From positions 801,105-865,104 of the forward strand of contig CT978603.1 in assembly GCA_000063525.1 (NCBI GenBank): a DNA stretch of 64,000 bases, given 5' to 3'. Positions 17,362 to 29,094 of the stretch are shown one piece after another. The DNA comes from Synechococcus sp. RCC307 (GTDB lineage: Bacteria; Cyanobacteriota; Cyanobacteriia; PCC-6307; Cyanobiaceae). Under the pieces are notes generated by a model, which ran no database searches, was not told where the DNA came from, and saw nothing but the letters and a program-made list of their open reading frames with translations. Numbering within the stretch: the stretch's first letter is position 1; each line of letters starts with the position of its first letter. Position numbers and translations under genes: made by a program.

Positions 17362-20300
17362 ATGGCCGATAGCCAATCACAAGTTTTTGACGTCAATCTC
17401 ACTGGTGGGGTTGTCACGATGTCTGATTTCGATCCCCTCCGCGGCGATCAACTCGATTTTGGCGATATCTCTGTTCATGGCCTGATCCTGGGCCAATTAG
17501 CTGATGGCACGGCGATCATCACCAGCCCCTGGAGCACCAGTAACTACATCGTTCTCGAGGGGGTTCGTTGGACTGATCTGACGGCAGCCAATTTTGTTCC
17601 TGTGGGCAATGAGCACCTGCGCCAAGACATCGGGGCGGTGCTCTCCTGGGAGCAAGATCTCGGCCCCCGCGATTCAGACACCGTCTATCTGCGTTCCCAT
17701 GAGTACGGCGTTCAGGAGCGGGTGGAGAACTTTGACCCGCAAACCCAGAAACTCAACTTCCTCTATCTGGGCACCCGCGAGCGGCTCAGCGTTGAAGACA
17801 CCAGCGAAGGCCTGCTGATTAGCACGGAGCCCAGTGGCCAGAGCCTGTTGTTGGTGGGCGTGCTGCGCACCGATTTGGTGGCGGCCAATCTCGAGTTCCA
17901 TCACGACCAGGTGATGGAAGACAACCTCGAAGAGCCCTTTGGCTTCTCGCAAGACGCGGTGAGTTTGGTCAGCCGCCAGGAGCTCTTCACACCACCAGCT
18001 CCTGAGGGGGAAAGCACCGATGGACTGCAAGTGCGCAGTGGTGAGTCTGTACAAGCTGCCCCAGAGGTGGTGATCACCGAGGTGGATCACTCCAGCCATG
18101 GTCATGACCATGTCATGGGAGATCACGGTGTGGTGGAGGCCATGGCTCAGCCCACTGAGGCGTTGACGCTCTCGGTGAGTGGGTCGTTGTATTGGGGCGG
18201 CATGGGCGGCACGCTCACCGTTGCCAATGGCGGTGACCAGGCTGTTGAAGATTGGTCGCTCAGCTTTCTGACCAGGCATCAGGATTTCCAGAGCTGGGCT
18301 GGGGATGTTGCGGTCGTTGAGCTGGAGCCAGGCCTGTATGAGGTGAGCCTTACCCCGGCTAGCTGGAACAACAGCATTGCGGCGGGGGGCAGCCTCAGCA
18401 TTGATTTCAATGCCACCAGCGTTGGGCTGCCGAATGCCGGTGCGCTCACAAGTGAGCTGTTTTTTGCGGCAGATCCCAATACGGCGATGGATGCCGCAGC
18501 CTCAGAGCCTGCCGCCGATTCACTCGAGGTGGTTGAGCCTTTGGCCTCGCCTGAGCCGGTTGAGCCTGAGCCTATTGAAGCCGTCGTGGATCAAGCCCCC
18601 CCTGAAGTCGTGGAGGAGGTCGCCAGCGCGCCTGTGGCCAGTACTCCAATGACCCCTGATCAAGATGTCTCCTTGCAGGTGAGCCTGGGCGACAGCTGGA
18701 GCGGCACCTACAGCGGAACACTTGAGCTGAGCAACACCAGCAGCGTTGCCTGGCCTGCCGGTTGGAGCGCCACTTTCATCAGCGCCGATCCGCTCAAACA
18801 AACCAGCAATCTCAGCCTCGAGCAGGAGCTCTTGGCTGATGGGCGCTATGCGGTCACGGTTTCAGCGGCGAGCTGGGCGGCTGATCAACCCTTGGCTGCT
18901 GGCGCATCGGTGAGCTCCTACTTCCAAGCCAGTGGTGATTTGGCGGGTCGCAGCACTGACGAGCTGTTTTCAAGTGGCTCTTTGCTGAGTTCTGAGTTGG
19001 TAGAAGCGCCGGCTGTTGAGGCTGTACCTGAGTCAATTAATGAGCCCATCGCAGAGTCCGCACCAGAGCCCGCACCAGAGCCAGCTGCAGAGCCCAGTGC
19101 AGAAGTCATCGAGGAGCCAGCCCAAACACCGGTGCCGGAAGCGCCCTTGGAAGCGCCGCTTGAGCAGATGCCCACGCTTGAGCCCGATCAACCGGCCACT
19201 GGCGATGGCATGCGCGTCGTCGGCTACTTCGAGGAGTGGGGCATCTATTCACGCGACTTCGCCGTTGCCGATGTGCAGGCCGCTGATCTCACCCACCTCA
19301 ACTACAGCTTCTTTGATGTCAAAGCCAATGGGGATGTGTCCCTGTTCGACTCCTATGCCGCCACCGAGAAGCGATTCAGCAGCGATGAGCAGGTGAGCCG
19401 CAGCTTCTCAGCAGCTGAGTGGGCTGGGTTGGAGGATTCACGCCGTGAGGCCTATGGCTCCAGTGGTGATTTCACGGTCACCACAGCAGCTGATGGTGCC
19501 GTCAGCGTGCAGGCGGTGCCGATGGACTGGAACACCCCTGGTGCCTTGGCCGGCAACCTGCGCCAACTGGAGTTGCTCAAAGAGCTCAACCCCGAGTTGA
19601 ACTTGGGCATCGCGCTTGGTGGTTGGACGCTCTCCGATGAATTCAGCCTGGCGCTCGACGATGCCGCTGGTCGGGAGGCCTTCACCAGCAACGTGATCGA
19701 CACGCTGGAGCAGTACAGCTTCATCACCACCGTTGATTTCGACTGGGAATACCCAGGTGGTGGTGGTGCAGCTGGCAATGCCGTCAGTCTCGATGACGGC
19801 ACCAACTTTGAGGCCACCCTGCAGCTATTGCGTCAGAAGCTCGATGGACTCGAGCAGAGCAGCGGCCAGAACTACGAGATTTCCATCGCCACCGCTGGCG
19901 GCGCCGACAAGCTGGCCAATCTCAACCTGGAGGGGATCGACCCCTACGTCGATTTCTACAACGTGATGGCCTATGACTTCCACGGCGGCTGGGAGTCGAG
20001 CACCGGACATCAGGCCGCGATGACTGGCGATGCCGGCGGCTATGACGTGCTGACGGCGATCGATCAATTTGATCAAGCCGGTATTGATCGCAGCAAGGTG
20101 GTGTTGGGCGCTCCGGCCTACACCCGCGCTTGGGGTGATGTGACCGCTGGTGACGACTACGGCTACGGCGAATCCGGGGCCGCTAGCAGTGCCAGTGGAT
20201 CCTTTGAAGCCGGCAACTACGACTACAAAGACATCCTCACGGGCGTTCAAGACGGCAGCTACACACTGCTCTGGGATGACGATGCCAAAGCGGCCTATGC

Positions 20301-20574
20301 CTACAACGCCGATGCCTTGATTTGGAGTTCGATGGAAACCACCGCCACCATCGCTGGCAAGGCCAGTTATGTGGAAGAGGCAGGGCTTGGCGGAATGATG
20401 TTCTGGGCCCTCTCCAATGACGCCAGTGGCGATCAGAGCTTGATTGGCGCGGCGAGTGATGTGCTGATGGGCCAAGCCACAGCGCAGCAGGTGGCTGATC
20501 GCGCCCCGGGATTCGATCAAGTGATCGGCGGTGATGGTGTCTTTGCACTCACCGACTTCACCGGCCTGGCCTGA
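17362..20574 (+). CDS. Secreted chitinase, GH18 with two CBM2-like domains
   Basis: 1070 residues from the ATG at 17362 (a start at 17311 is possible). Residues 1-215 are an unrecognised beta-rich domain opening with DFDPLRGDQLDFG. CBM2-like modules lie near 267-365 and 435-532, joined by Pro/Glu-rich linkers. The GH18 barrel runs from about 616 to 1015: GYFEEWGIYSRDF, LNLGIALGGWTLS and the catalytic VDFDWEYPGGG with Glu near 796; the MMFWALSND end closes the barrel. No Sec signal peptide is seen. The short hydrophobic C-terminus after the barrel (ALTDFTGLA) would fit type I secretion. The enzyme would cleave chitin outside the cell. Confidence 0.9.
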   Translation: MADSQSQVFDVNLTGGVVTMSDFDPLRGDQLDFGDISVHGLILGQLADGTAIITSPWSTSNYIVLEGVRWTDLTAANFVPVGNEHLRQDIGAVLSWEQDLGPRDSDTVYLRSHEYGVQERVENFDPQTQKLNFLYLGTRERLSVEDTSEGLLISTEPSGQSLLLVGVLRTDLVAANLEFHHDQVMEDNLEEPFGFSQDAVSLVSRQELFTPPAPEGESTDGLQVRSGESVQAAPEVVITEVDHSSHGHDHVMGDHGVVEAMAQPTEALTLSVSGSLYWGGMGGTLTVANGGDQAVEDWSLSFLTRHQDFQSWAGDVAVVELEPGLYEVSLTPASWNNSIAAGGSLSIDFNATSVGLPNAGALTSELFFAADPNTAMDAAASEPAADSLEVVEPLASPEPVEPEPIEAVVDQAPPEVVEEVASAPVASTPMTPDQDVSLQVSLGDSWSGTYSGTLELSNTSSVAWPAGWSATFISADPLKQTSNLSLEQELLADGRYAVTVSAASWAADQPLAAGASVSSYFQASGDLAGRSTDELFSSGSLLSSELVEAPAVEAVPESINEPIAESAPEPAPEPAAEPSAEVIEEPAQTPVPEAPLEAPLEQMPTLEPDQPATGDGMRVVGYFEEWGIYSRDFAVADVQAADLTHLNYSFFDVKANGDVSLFDSYAATEKRFSSDEQVSRSFSAAEWAGLEDSRREAYGSSGDFTVTTAADGAVSVQAVPMDWNTPGALAGNLRQLELLKELNPELNLGIALGGWTLSDEFSLALDDAAGREAFTSNVIDTLEQYSFITTVDFDWEYPGGGGAAGNAVSLDDGTNFEATLQLLRQKLDGLEQSSGQNYEISIATAGGADKLANLNLEGIDPYVDFYNVMAYDFHGGWESSTGHQAAMTGDAGGYDVLTAIDQFDQAGIDRSKVVLGAPAYTRAWGDVTAGDDYGYGESGAASSASGSFEAGNYDYKDILTGVQDGSYTLLWDDDAKAAYAYNADALIWSSMETTATIAGKASYVEEAGLGGMMFWALSNDASGDQSLIGAASDVLMGQATAQQVADRAPGFDQVIGGDGVFALTDFTGLA

Positions 20575-20580
20575 GTTGGC

Positions 20581-21579
20581 TCAGAAGGTGTTCACCGTCG
20601 CGTAGGCGGTGGCACCTGCCCTGAGCGGGCGCTTGTCGTTTTGCTCCAGCTGAATGCGCACCGGAAAACGCTGCGGCACCTTCACCCAGTTGCCCGTGGC
20701 GTTTTGTGGTGGCAACAGCGAGTAGTAAGCGCCACTACCGGCTGAGATGTTGATCACTTTCCCGGTGAAACGGTGGCCCGGGTACATGTCGAGCTTGATG
20801 CCGGCGTTCATGCCGGGGCGGATGCGGCGTATTTGCTCTTCTTTGAAATTGGCATCGACCCACCACTGGCCGTTATCAACCAGTTGAAACAACGCCTGGC
20901 CTGGTTTGACGTACTGGCCGACGCGAATGCTGAAGCTGTTGCTGATGTAGCTATCCATCGGCGCGTAGTAGCGCGTGTAGTTGAGGTCGGTTGTGGCTGA
21001 GCCCAGCTCACTGCGGTGAGCTTTGATGCGCGCCTGCTGTTCCTCGATGCGTTTTTCCAGGCGTGTGATCTCTGCTTGGGCCCGTGCCACTTGGGCATCG
21101 GCTTCCAGGGTTGAGGCTTGCAGTTCCTGCTCCTTTTCCAGCGCCACCACCTGCTTGCTGAGCAGGTAGGCATAACGCTTTTGGTTGAGGCTGACGATCC
21201 AGCGCGCGGCCTCGTTGTTCTTCAGTTCATCGCGAGCCTTGCTGAGCTCCTGTTCCATGCTGGCCAAACGCGCCTGGCTGGCATCAAGCTGATTCCGCTT
21301 GGTGTCAACAATGAGCTGCAAAGGCCGAGGCTCAATCTCATAGATCAGCTGGCCTTCTTTCACATACTCATTGGGCTGCACATGAATGGTTTTGATGTAA
21401 CCCGCCACGTACGGCGCCACCGTGACGGTGTAGGCATGCACGTAGGCGTCAGGGGTATTGGGGAAGTAGTGGCCGTAGACAAAAAAGATCGACAGTCCAG
21501 CCACCGCTGTGCCACCTAACAATCCAGCGACCTTGATCAGCTTCTTGTTTTTGTGGTCCAGCGAATTGGCTTCGGCCAT
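20581..21579 (-). CDS. HlyD/EmrA-family membrane fusion protein
   Basis: 332 residues. One N-terminal TM helix (VAGLLGGTAVAGLSIFFVYG), then the first half of the biotinyl-lipoyl domain (VTVAPYVAGYIKTIHVQPNEYV), a long coiled coil about 85-200 rich in Lys, Glu, Gln and Ala, and the return strand (YYAPMDSYISNSFSIRVGQYV). This is the periplasmic adaptor of a tripartite exporter. It sits 32 bp downstream of the EmrB-like gene on the same strand, so the two form an EmrAB-type pair; a TolC partner is not in the window. Confidence 0.88.
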   Translation of the reverse strand: MAEANSLDHKNKKLIKVAGLLGGTAVAGLSIFFVYGHYFPNTPDAYVHAYTVTVAPYVAGYIKTIHVQPNEYVKEGQLIYEIEPRPLQLIVDTKRNQLDASQARLASMEQELSKARDELKNNEAARWIVSLNQKRYAYLLSKQVVALEKEQELQASTLEADAQVARAQAEITRLEKRIEEQQARIKAHRSELGSATTDLNYTRYYAPMDSYISNSFSIRVGQYVKPGQALFQLVDNGQWWVDANFKEEQIRRIRPGMNAGIKLDMYPGHRFTGKVINISAGSGAYYSLLPPQNATGNWVKVPQRFPVRIQLEQNDKRPLRAGATAYATVNTF

Positions 21580-21611
21580 CGTCCAAGGCCCACTGGCCCC
21601 GATGTGGACCT

Positions 21612-23180
21612 TCAGACGCTAGGCGTCTGGCGGGGTTTGTCTTTGGCTTCTCGGTGAAGAAAAGGAAGAATGCCGAATCCAATCAAGAGGAAGCCCGTCA
21701 AGGTGGCCTGGTTGATGTAGGAGACCACCTCAGCTTGTTTGGCCAGGCTGTGGTTGATCAACTCCAAGGAGGCCTGGCTCCATTGGCTGCTGTGGATTCC
21801 CTCGATCATGTGGTTCTTGAGCGGTTCTGTGAACGCTTCAAGTCCATTGCTGTTGATCTGAATGTGGGAGCGAAACCGCTCCCAGCTGCCCTGGGTTGAG
21901 ACGGTTTGAATCGCGCCGCTCACACCGCCTGCCATCGACTTAGCGAAATTGGTGCCAAAGAAATTGACGGCGCTGGCGGTGGTGGTGAGTTCGGCGGGCA
22001 CCGTGGCGAAAGCCATCAACAGCTCATTGAAGATCAGCCCGAAGCAGCAGCCAAGGCTGATCAGTTGCAGGGTCAAGTTGTGATTGCTTTGGTTGGATGT
22101 GGTGTGCGCCATCCACAAGGCTGTCAGGCCAAAGCCAAAGGTGCCGATGCTGGAGAAGATTTTGCGGGTTTTGATGCTGCGAGCGATGTAATAGGGGTTG
22201 ATGCCTGGTGCAAATAGGTAAATAGTGGCGGTCGATGCAATCGCAAAGAACACAAAAGGAGTGGCATAGGTTCCAACCGTATTGCCAATCACCAGTTCCA
22301 TGAAATGAGGAACGATGGCAAAAATCAAGAAAACGGCAAAGAGAATCATCGTGATATTTGAGCAGCTGATTACAAAGTTGATGTCGCTAAACACTTTGGG
22401 GTTCAGCAGCGGTGGTGAACTGGCGAAGCGGATAAAAAATAGGATGACATGAATGAGTGAAAAGGTTAATAAGATGATGTAGAAGCTGCTTTGAAACCAT
22501 TCTTGTTGGTTGCCCACCACCAATGAACAGCTAAAGATTCCGAAACCAGCGCAGATCAAATAGAACGTCAGCCAATCGATGGCTTGGTTGGGATCGCCTT
22601 CATCAGATGGCATGTAGCGAATGATCAGCACCCAGGCGCTAAAGAGCAGCAGAGCCAAGCCGGCGTAAATCAGACGCCAGCTCAAATACCAGGTGGTGTA
22701 GGCCGCTAGTGAGATTCCCACGGTGGCGCCAAAGGCAAAGTTGACGACGAACAGGCCTTTGCCGATCTCGCTGTAGGGCTTACCAATGCCGCCATTGAGG
22801 TATCCCCCAGCAAGGGCAGCGCAAACCGCTGCCCCAATTCCTTGCAAGACACGGAAGCCAATAAAAACCAAACTGTCCTGTGATACGGCTGCACCGATCA
22901 AGCCCACGATGAAAATCGCTGGACCGATGACGGCCATGCGTTTTTTCCCGTAGCACTTGCAGAGATTGCCAACAAAAGTGAGCATTAACGCCAACGGAAT
23001 CAAGAAGGCGTCCATGTACCAAATGCTGTGGTACGGCGTTCCTCCTAGATAGCCCCGGGCGTAATCATGCGCGGGCACACCCACCACGCCGGTGATGATG
23101 AAACACAGCATGAGCACCATGAAGGCGGCTGTTAACACGCCTCGGTTGGTGAGCCAAAAAGAAGCGCTGTAGCTGACCAT
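21612..23180 (-). CDS. MFS transporter, DHA2 (EmrB/QacA-like) family
   Basis: 522 residues with about 14 hydrophobic helices, the count of the DHA2 drug:H+ antiporter group. The motif-A region (GNLCKCYGKKRMAVIG) sits between helices 2 and 3, and GFRVLQGIGAAVCAAL matches motif-C-like positions. Forms an export unit with the downstream HlyD/EmrA-like gene. Its middle part (22.2-22.7 kb) is noticeably AT-richer than flanking genes. Substrate unknown. Confidence 0.85.
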   Translation of the reverse strand: MVSYSASFWLTNRGVLTAAFMVLMLCFIITGVVGVPAHDYARGYLGGTPYHSIWYMDAFLIPLALMLTFVGNLCKCYGKKRMAVIGPAIFIVGLIGAAVSQDSLVFIGFRVLQGIGAAVCAALAGGYLNGGIGKPYSEIGKGLFVVNFAFGATVGISLAAYTTWYLSWRLIYAGLALLLFSAWVLIIRYMPSDEGDPNQAIDWLTFYLICAGFGIFSCSLVVGNQQEWFQSSFYIILLTFSLIHVILFFIRFASSPPLLNPKVFSDINFVISCSNITMILFAVFLIFAIVPHFMELVIGNTVGTYATPFVFFAIASTATIYLFAPGINPYYIARSIKTRKIFSSIGTFGFGLTALWMAHTTSNQSNHNLTLQLISLGCCFGLIFNELLMAFATVPAELTTTASAVNFFGTNFAKSMAGGVSGAIQTVSTQGSWERFRSHIQINSNGLEAFTEPLKNHMIEGIHSSQWSQASLELINHSLAKQAEVVSYINQATLTGFLLIGFGILPFLHREAKDKPRQTPSV

Positions 23181-23271
23181 TGTTCGGCACGTTAGGGGCC
23201 GTTTGCAGCTTTGGCTTGCTGCTGCCGCCGTTACGAATCCCTAGCTAGGGGTATGGCACTGAGTTTTTCCT

Positions 23272-23490
23272 ATGACACGTCTTTTTGTACTCGCCGTCGT
23301 TGGTCTAGCTGTAGCCCCCTTGCCCGCATTGGCAGGCTCGGCCACGTCCCAGTCGATCTGGAACATGGGCCATGCCCTGGGTCAAGCCAAAAGTCAGGTG
23401 CCCAATGGCGCCACGGTGACGGGCACCAATTGCAACGAGATTTATGTCGCCGATGATCCCCGCTGGACTTGCACCGTCACTTGGAAGTGA
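23272..23490 (+). CDS. Small exported protein with two cysteines
   Basis: 72 residues. Signal peptide MTRLFVLAVVGLAVAPLPALA with cleavage likely after ALA; the mature 51 residues contain two Cys (TNCNEIY and WTCTV) that could form a disulfide. No family recognised. Divergent from the EmrB-like gene and convergent with clpB. Confidence 0.6.
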   Translation: MTRLFVLAVVGLAVAPLPALAGSATSQSIWNMGHALGQAKSQVPNGATVTGTNCNEIYVADDPRWTCTVTWK

Positions 23491-23510
23491 GCTTGCGGGC
23501 CTGGGCTTGA

Positions 23511-26102
<2,592 letters not shown>

Positions 26103-26197
26103 CACGGTGTTGGTCGTCTCTCTCGGTTCTGCGCTCACCGTATGGAGCTTTGGGTTGGCTCCGGTGTGGAGGGCCGAACCAAGTGTCATCGGTTCTC

Positions 26198-26231
26198 ACC
26201 ACGCTGGTACGGCCAGCCGCACCAGCGTGGT
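26198..26231. other. Perfect 11-bp inverted repeat between clpB and the next gene
   Basis: ACCACGCTGGT, 12-base loop, ACCAGCGTGGT. It sits 12 bp beyond the stop of the small reverse-strand gene at 26244 and upstream of clpB. Without a T-run it is a weak terminator candidate; it might also be a protein-binding site in the clpB leader. It does not match the CIRCE operator. Confidence 0.45.
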
Positions 26232-26243
26232 TCGGTTGTGGCG

Positions 26244-26486
26244 TTAGGGCGTGGCGATTTCGCTGCGATGGCAGAAGCGCAGCGGGCAGCCATCAGGCCC
26301 ATAGATGGCATCCATTTTGGAGAGACAGCCGCGGGCGTTTTTCTCAGCCACCCGCTGCGCCTCAATCTTGGTGGGTTGATACAGGTAGTCGCCTTTGGAG
26401 ACCAGCCAAGGGCAGCCGCCTGGGGTGACTCCAGGCATGGTTTGGGCCAGCAGCAGCAAGGTGCTGGCGGGAAGAGCCAGGGGCAT
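26244..26486 (-). CDS. Small exported hypothetical protein
   Basis: 80 residues from the ATG at 26486. The N-terminus MPLALPASTLLLLAQTMPGV resembles a signal peptide. The rest contains three Cys (GGCPW, RGCLS, DGCPLRFCH has two more), suggesting disulfides, and KIEAQRVAEKNARGCL is helical. Not recognised. Its start is divergent from the small gene at 26534. Confidence 0.5.
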   Translation of the reverse strand: MPLALPASTLLLLAQTMPGVTPGGCPWLVSKGDYLYQPTKIEAQRVAEKNARGCLSKMDAIYGPDGCPLRFCHRSEIATP

Positions 26487-26533
26487 GGCGCATCGATCCC
26501 ACTGCTTGGGTTGTAGCTCAGTAGGCTCGCGCC

Positions 26534-26731
26534 ATGACTGAGCCCTCACAAGAACTGCTGAAGCAGCTGGCCTCTGAGGTGGCCAAGCTCGAGCGAAACC
26601 AAGCCGATCTTGAGCGCAACTGCTGGATGGTGGTGCACCAACACCGTCACGGGATGTTCCCTAGCGAATACGACATCCGGGAAATTGATGAAGATCTCTA
26701 TCTGGCCCTGCTGGCCTATTGCCGCGCTTAG
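26534..26731 (+). CDS. Small conserved hypothetical protein (intact copy)
   Basis: 65 residues, start ATG at 26534. Helical N-terminus (ELLKQLASEVAKLERNQADLE) then the conserved block CWMVVHQHRHGMFPSEYDIR followed by an acidic helix. The last 40 codons recur at 31834-31954 with mostly synonymous changes, showing that the protein has been under selection. It ends head-on against an RTX gene, with only the RTX terminator between. Confidence 0.7.
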   Translation: MTEPSQELLKQLASEVAKLERNQADLERNCWMVVHQHRHGMFPSEYDIREIDEDLYLALLAYCRA

Positions 26732-26735
26732 GCAT

Positions 26736-26761
26736 AAAAAAGCCCCTGTGGAAACAGGGGC
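26736..26761 (-). terminator. Terminator of the RTX metalloprotease gene
   Basis: Read on the reverse strand: GCCCCTGT stem with TTCC loop and ACAGGGGC, then six T. The same hairpin, with one base changed, ends the giant RTX gene at 31959-31984. Confidence 0.8.
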
Positions 26762-26787
26762 CGTGGATTGCTCTCCCGGGGGATGGA

Positions 26788-28863
26788 TCAGACCAGGAAG
26801 CTGTTTTTGAGCTGCAAGTCATCTGCAGCGCCATTCACCACAGCTAGTAGATCCTTATTGCCATCTACAACGCCCTCATAGATGTAGGCATGACCATTTC
26901 GATTAACGATATGGAACGTACTGATACCGGACCCGAGAAGCTGGATGCGGTCTTGTCCGTCTTTAAAATCCATGATGCGGTCATGGCCTACTCCTTTTGT
27001 GAGAACAAAGGTGTCACGACCAGCTTGTCCCCAGAGTTTGTCTTTACCTTGGCCACCAACAAGCTTGTCGTTGCCTAAGTCTCCATAAAGATGGTCATCC
27101 CCACTGCCTCCAAACAATTCGTCGCTTCCATCGCTGCCGTAAAGCCAATCATCACCTCCCTGTCCAAAGAGATTGTCATTTCCAGTACCTCGTTCTTTCA
27201 TGTAAAAACCAGTTCCACCGTATAAAAGATCGTTCCCATCCCCACCTTTGAGAATATCATTTCCAGAATAACCATAAAGCTGATCGTAACCACTGTCGCC
27301 ATATAGATAATCACGCCCTGAATTACCGTGCAGCCTGTCATCACCTCTGCCGCCTAAGAGTCGATCATTACCAGCTGCACCGTAGAGGACATCGTTGCCG
27401 TTCTGGCCGTTGAGGGTGTTGGCTGCCTTGTTGCCAGTAACAACATCATTGCCACCACCTGCATTGACATTTTCGATGGAGATCAATCGATCTCTGCCAT
27501 CACCGGTGTTTTGCCAGCGGGTGGTGTTGAGGTTGATGCGGTTCTTGAGGCCTGAGAAGACAGCCGTATCGCGACCAGAGCCACCGTTGATGGTGTCATT
27601 GCCGAGTTGGCCATAGAGCGAGTCATTGCCGTTCTGGCCGTTGAGAGTGTTGGCTGCCTTGTTGCCAGTAACAACGTCATTACCACCACCAACATTGACG
27701 TTTTCGATAGAGATCAAGCGGTCACGCCCATCACCGGTGTTCTGCCATTTGGTGGTGTTGAGATTGATGCGGTTGGAACGGCCTGAGAAGACAGCAGTGT
27801 CACGACCAGAGCCACCATTGATGATGTCATTGCCCATTCCGCCGCTCAAGGTGTCTGACTTTTTGCCTCCAAATAGCTTGTCATTCCCGTTCTCGCCAAA
27901 AAGCTTGTTGGCAATATTTATTTTGCCTTGATGAAGCTGATCTTTGTGGTCATTTTCTTTGCCCCAAATCCTTTGCAGGGCTTTGATATCCGAATGAGTA
28001 AACCATGAATTCCATGTGGCACCACCTTTGTTGTATGACATAACAGTATCTCTGTCATTCCACTTTTTGCTGTAGGGGCGTTCTTGCGGATGGCTTAGCC
28101 CAAGTACATGGCCTATCTCGTGGACTATAGTATTTTTCTCGTAGTTGGTGAACTTAGTAGAGCCAGAATCTACCAAACTATTATCCATCCAATACAAATC
28201 CCAATAGGCGCTTAAACCTTTTCCGTGATTTTCGACTGAACCTACTGTGTCTTCATCCCATCCTGAGTGACTGTAGAGGCAGTAGATATCTATGTCCGAT
28301 CCATCCCAATCAGCTTTCTCCTTAAAGTCTAGGTCTATCAAGGCGTCGAGTCTAGCCAGAATACTTCTGATAAACTTTTCTTCGTCTAGCGCATGAATGA
28401 AGCTGTAGCCAGTAGATCCATCGTCAAAAGCTATGTCACCGCCCTCACCATGAATGTAAAAAGTAAGCAGCTCATTATTTTCTCCGAGCACATCTCTGGT
28501 GTGTGACGTAAATTCTTTGCTTTTAAGATCCTTAAATGTAAGCCTCCCTCCTCCTTTTGAGCCTCTGCCAGCAGCCATGTCATCAGTTGACTGACTTGCA
28601 GTAGGAGGATTAATCCGACACCCGATACATCGGCAAGATTTCCTGTGGCTTACAGGTACAGGCTTTTCGCTCGAGTTTTTATTACCTCCAATTGCCTTGA
28701 GGCTTTGCTGGCTTAATTCAAGAAGACTGTTCCCCATCGCTCCATTGAACGCAGGTTTGTGATTTTCAGCCCCGTAGACCTCTCTCGCAATGATTCCTGT
28801 GAAACCTAAGTAACTGGTTTTGTAAAACCTGCTTTCCCTGTCTTTCTTTAAGTGGGTGGTCAA
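26788..28863 (-). CDS. RTX zinc metalloprotease (M10-like)
   Basis: 691 residues from a TTG at 28863; an in-frame stop lies nine codons upstream, and no stronger start precedes the conserved part. Residues ~130-300 form the protease: HEIGHVLGLSHPQERPY near 247 gives the HExxHxxGxxH zinc site, with the Met-turn at DTVMSYN. From ~320 RTX nonapeptides alternate with two GRDTAVF...WQNT...GRDRLISIE modules. The last ~80 residues (GRDTFVLTKGVGHDRI ... NSFLV) are the shared RTX C-terminus. Serralysin-like architecture suggests export by a type I system; no exporter nearby. Substrate unknown. Confidence 0.8.
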   Translation of the reverse strand: MTTHLKKDRESRFYKTSYLGFTGIIAREVYGAENHKPAFNGAMGNSLLELSQQSLKAIGGNKNSSEKPVPVSHRKSCRCIGCRINPPTASQSTDDMAAGRGSKGGGRLTFKDLKSKEFTSHTRDVLGENNELLTFYIHGEGGDIAFDDGSTGYSFIHALDEEKFIRSILARLDALIDLDFKEKADWDGSDIDIYCLYSHSGWDEDTVGSVENHGKGLSAYWDLYWMDNSLVDSGSTKFTNYEKNTIVHEIGHVLGLSHPQERPYSKKWNDRDTVMSYNKGGATWNSWFTHSDIKALQRIWGKENDHKDQLHQGKINIANKLFGENGNDKLFGGKKSDTLSGGMGNDIINGGSGRDTAVFSGRSNRINLNTTKWQNTGDGRDRLISIENVNVGGGNDVVTGNKAANTLNGQNGNDSLYGQLGNDTINGGSGRDTAVFSGLKNRINLNTTRWQNTGDGRDRLISIENVNAGGGNDVVTGNKAANTLNGQNGNDVLYGAAGNDRLLGGRGDDRLHGNSGRDYLYGDSGYDQLYGYSGNDILKGGDGNDLLYGGTGFYMKERGTGNDNLFGQGGDDWLYGSDGSDELFGGSGDDHLYGDLGNDKLVGGQGKDKLWGQAGRDTFVLTKGVGHDRIMDFKDGQDRIQLLGSGISTFHIVNRNGHAYIYEGVVDGNKDLLAVVNGAADDLQLKNSFLV

Positions 28864-29051
28864 CGCCGCCTGCTGAGGTCTCGCAGCTCAGGTTCTGGGC
28901 CACGGGGTAGGCGCTGGGTGATCCAGCTGGGGCAGACACTCATCACCGCACAATCAGGCTCGTGGCACACCTGCAAGTAATAGGGATCAGCGGATCTGGC
29001 GCCGCCTTCGACCTCATCACCGTCGCTGGTGACAGCGTTCCCCGTAATCAC
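28860..29051 (-). CDS. Small Cys-containing protein, copy A
   Basis: Open frame with a weak GTG start at 29051; its real start may lie further in. The conserved part is CHEPDCAVMSVCPSW with three Cys, then ITQRLPRGPEPE and a basic end DLSRRR. The same block recurs at 29280-29398 with mainly third-position changes, which argues that it is or was coding. The 3' end overlaps the TTG start of the RTX metalloprotease. Function unknown. Confidence 0.4.
   Translation of the reverse strand: MITGNAVTSDGDEVEGGARSADPYYLQVCHEPDCAVMSVCPSWITQRLPRGPEPELRDLSRRR
28861..28977. repeat. 117-bp imperfect repeat, copy A
   Basis: About 85% identical to 29279-29395 in the same orientation. The differences fall mainly at wobble positions of the reverse-strand frame. 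Confidence 0.7.
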
Positions 29052-29094
29052 CCGAAAAAGTTGTGTTCTCAGCCCTTACTGAGTGAGAGTTTCT

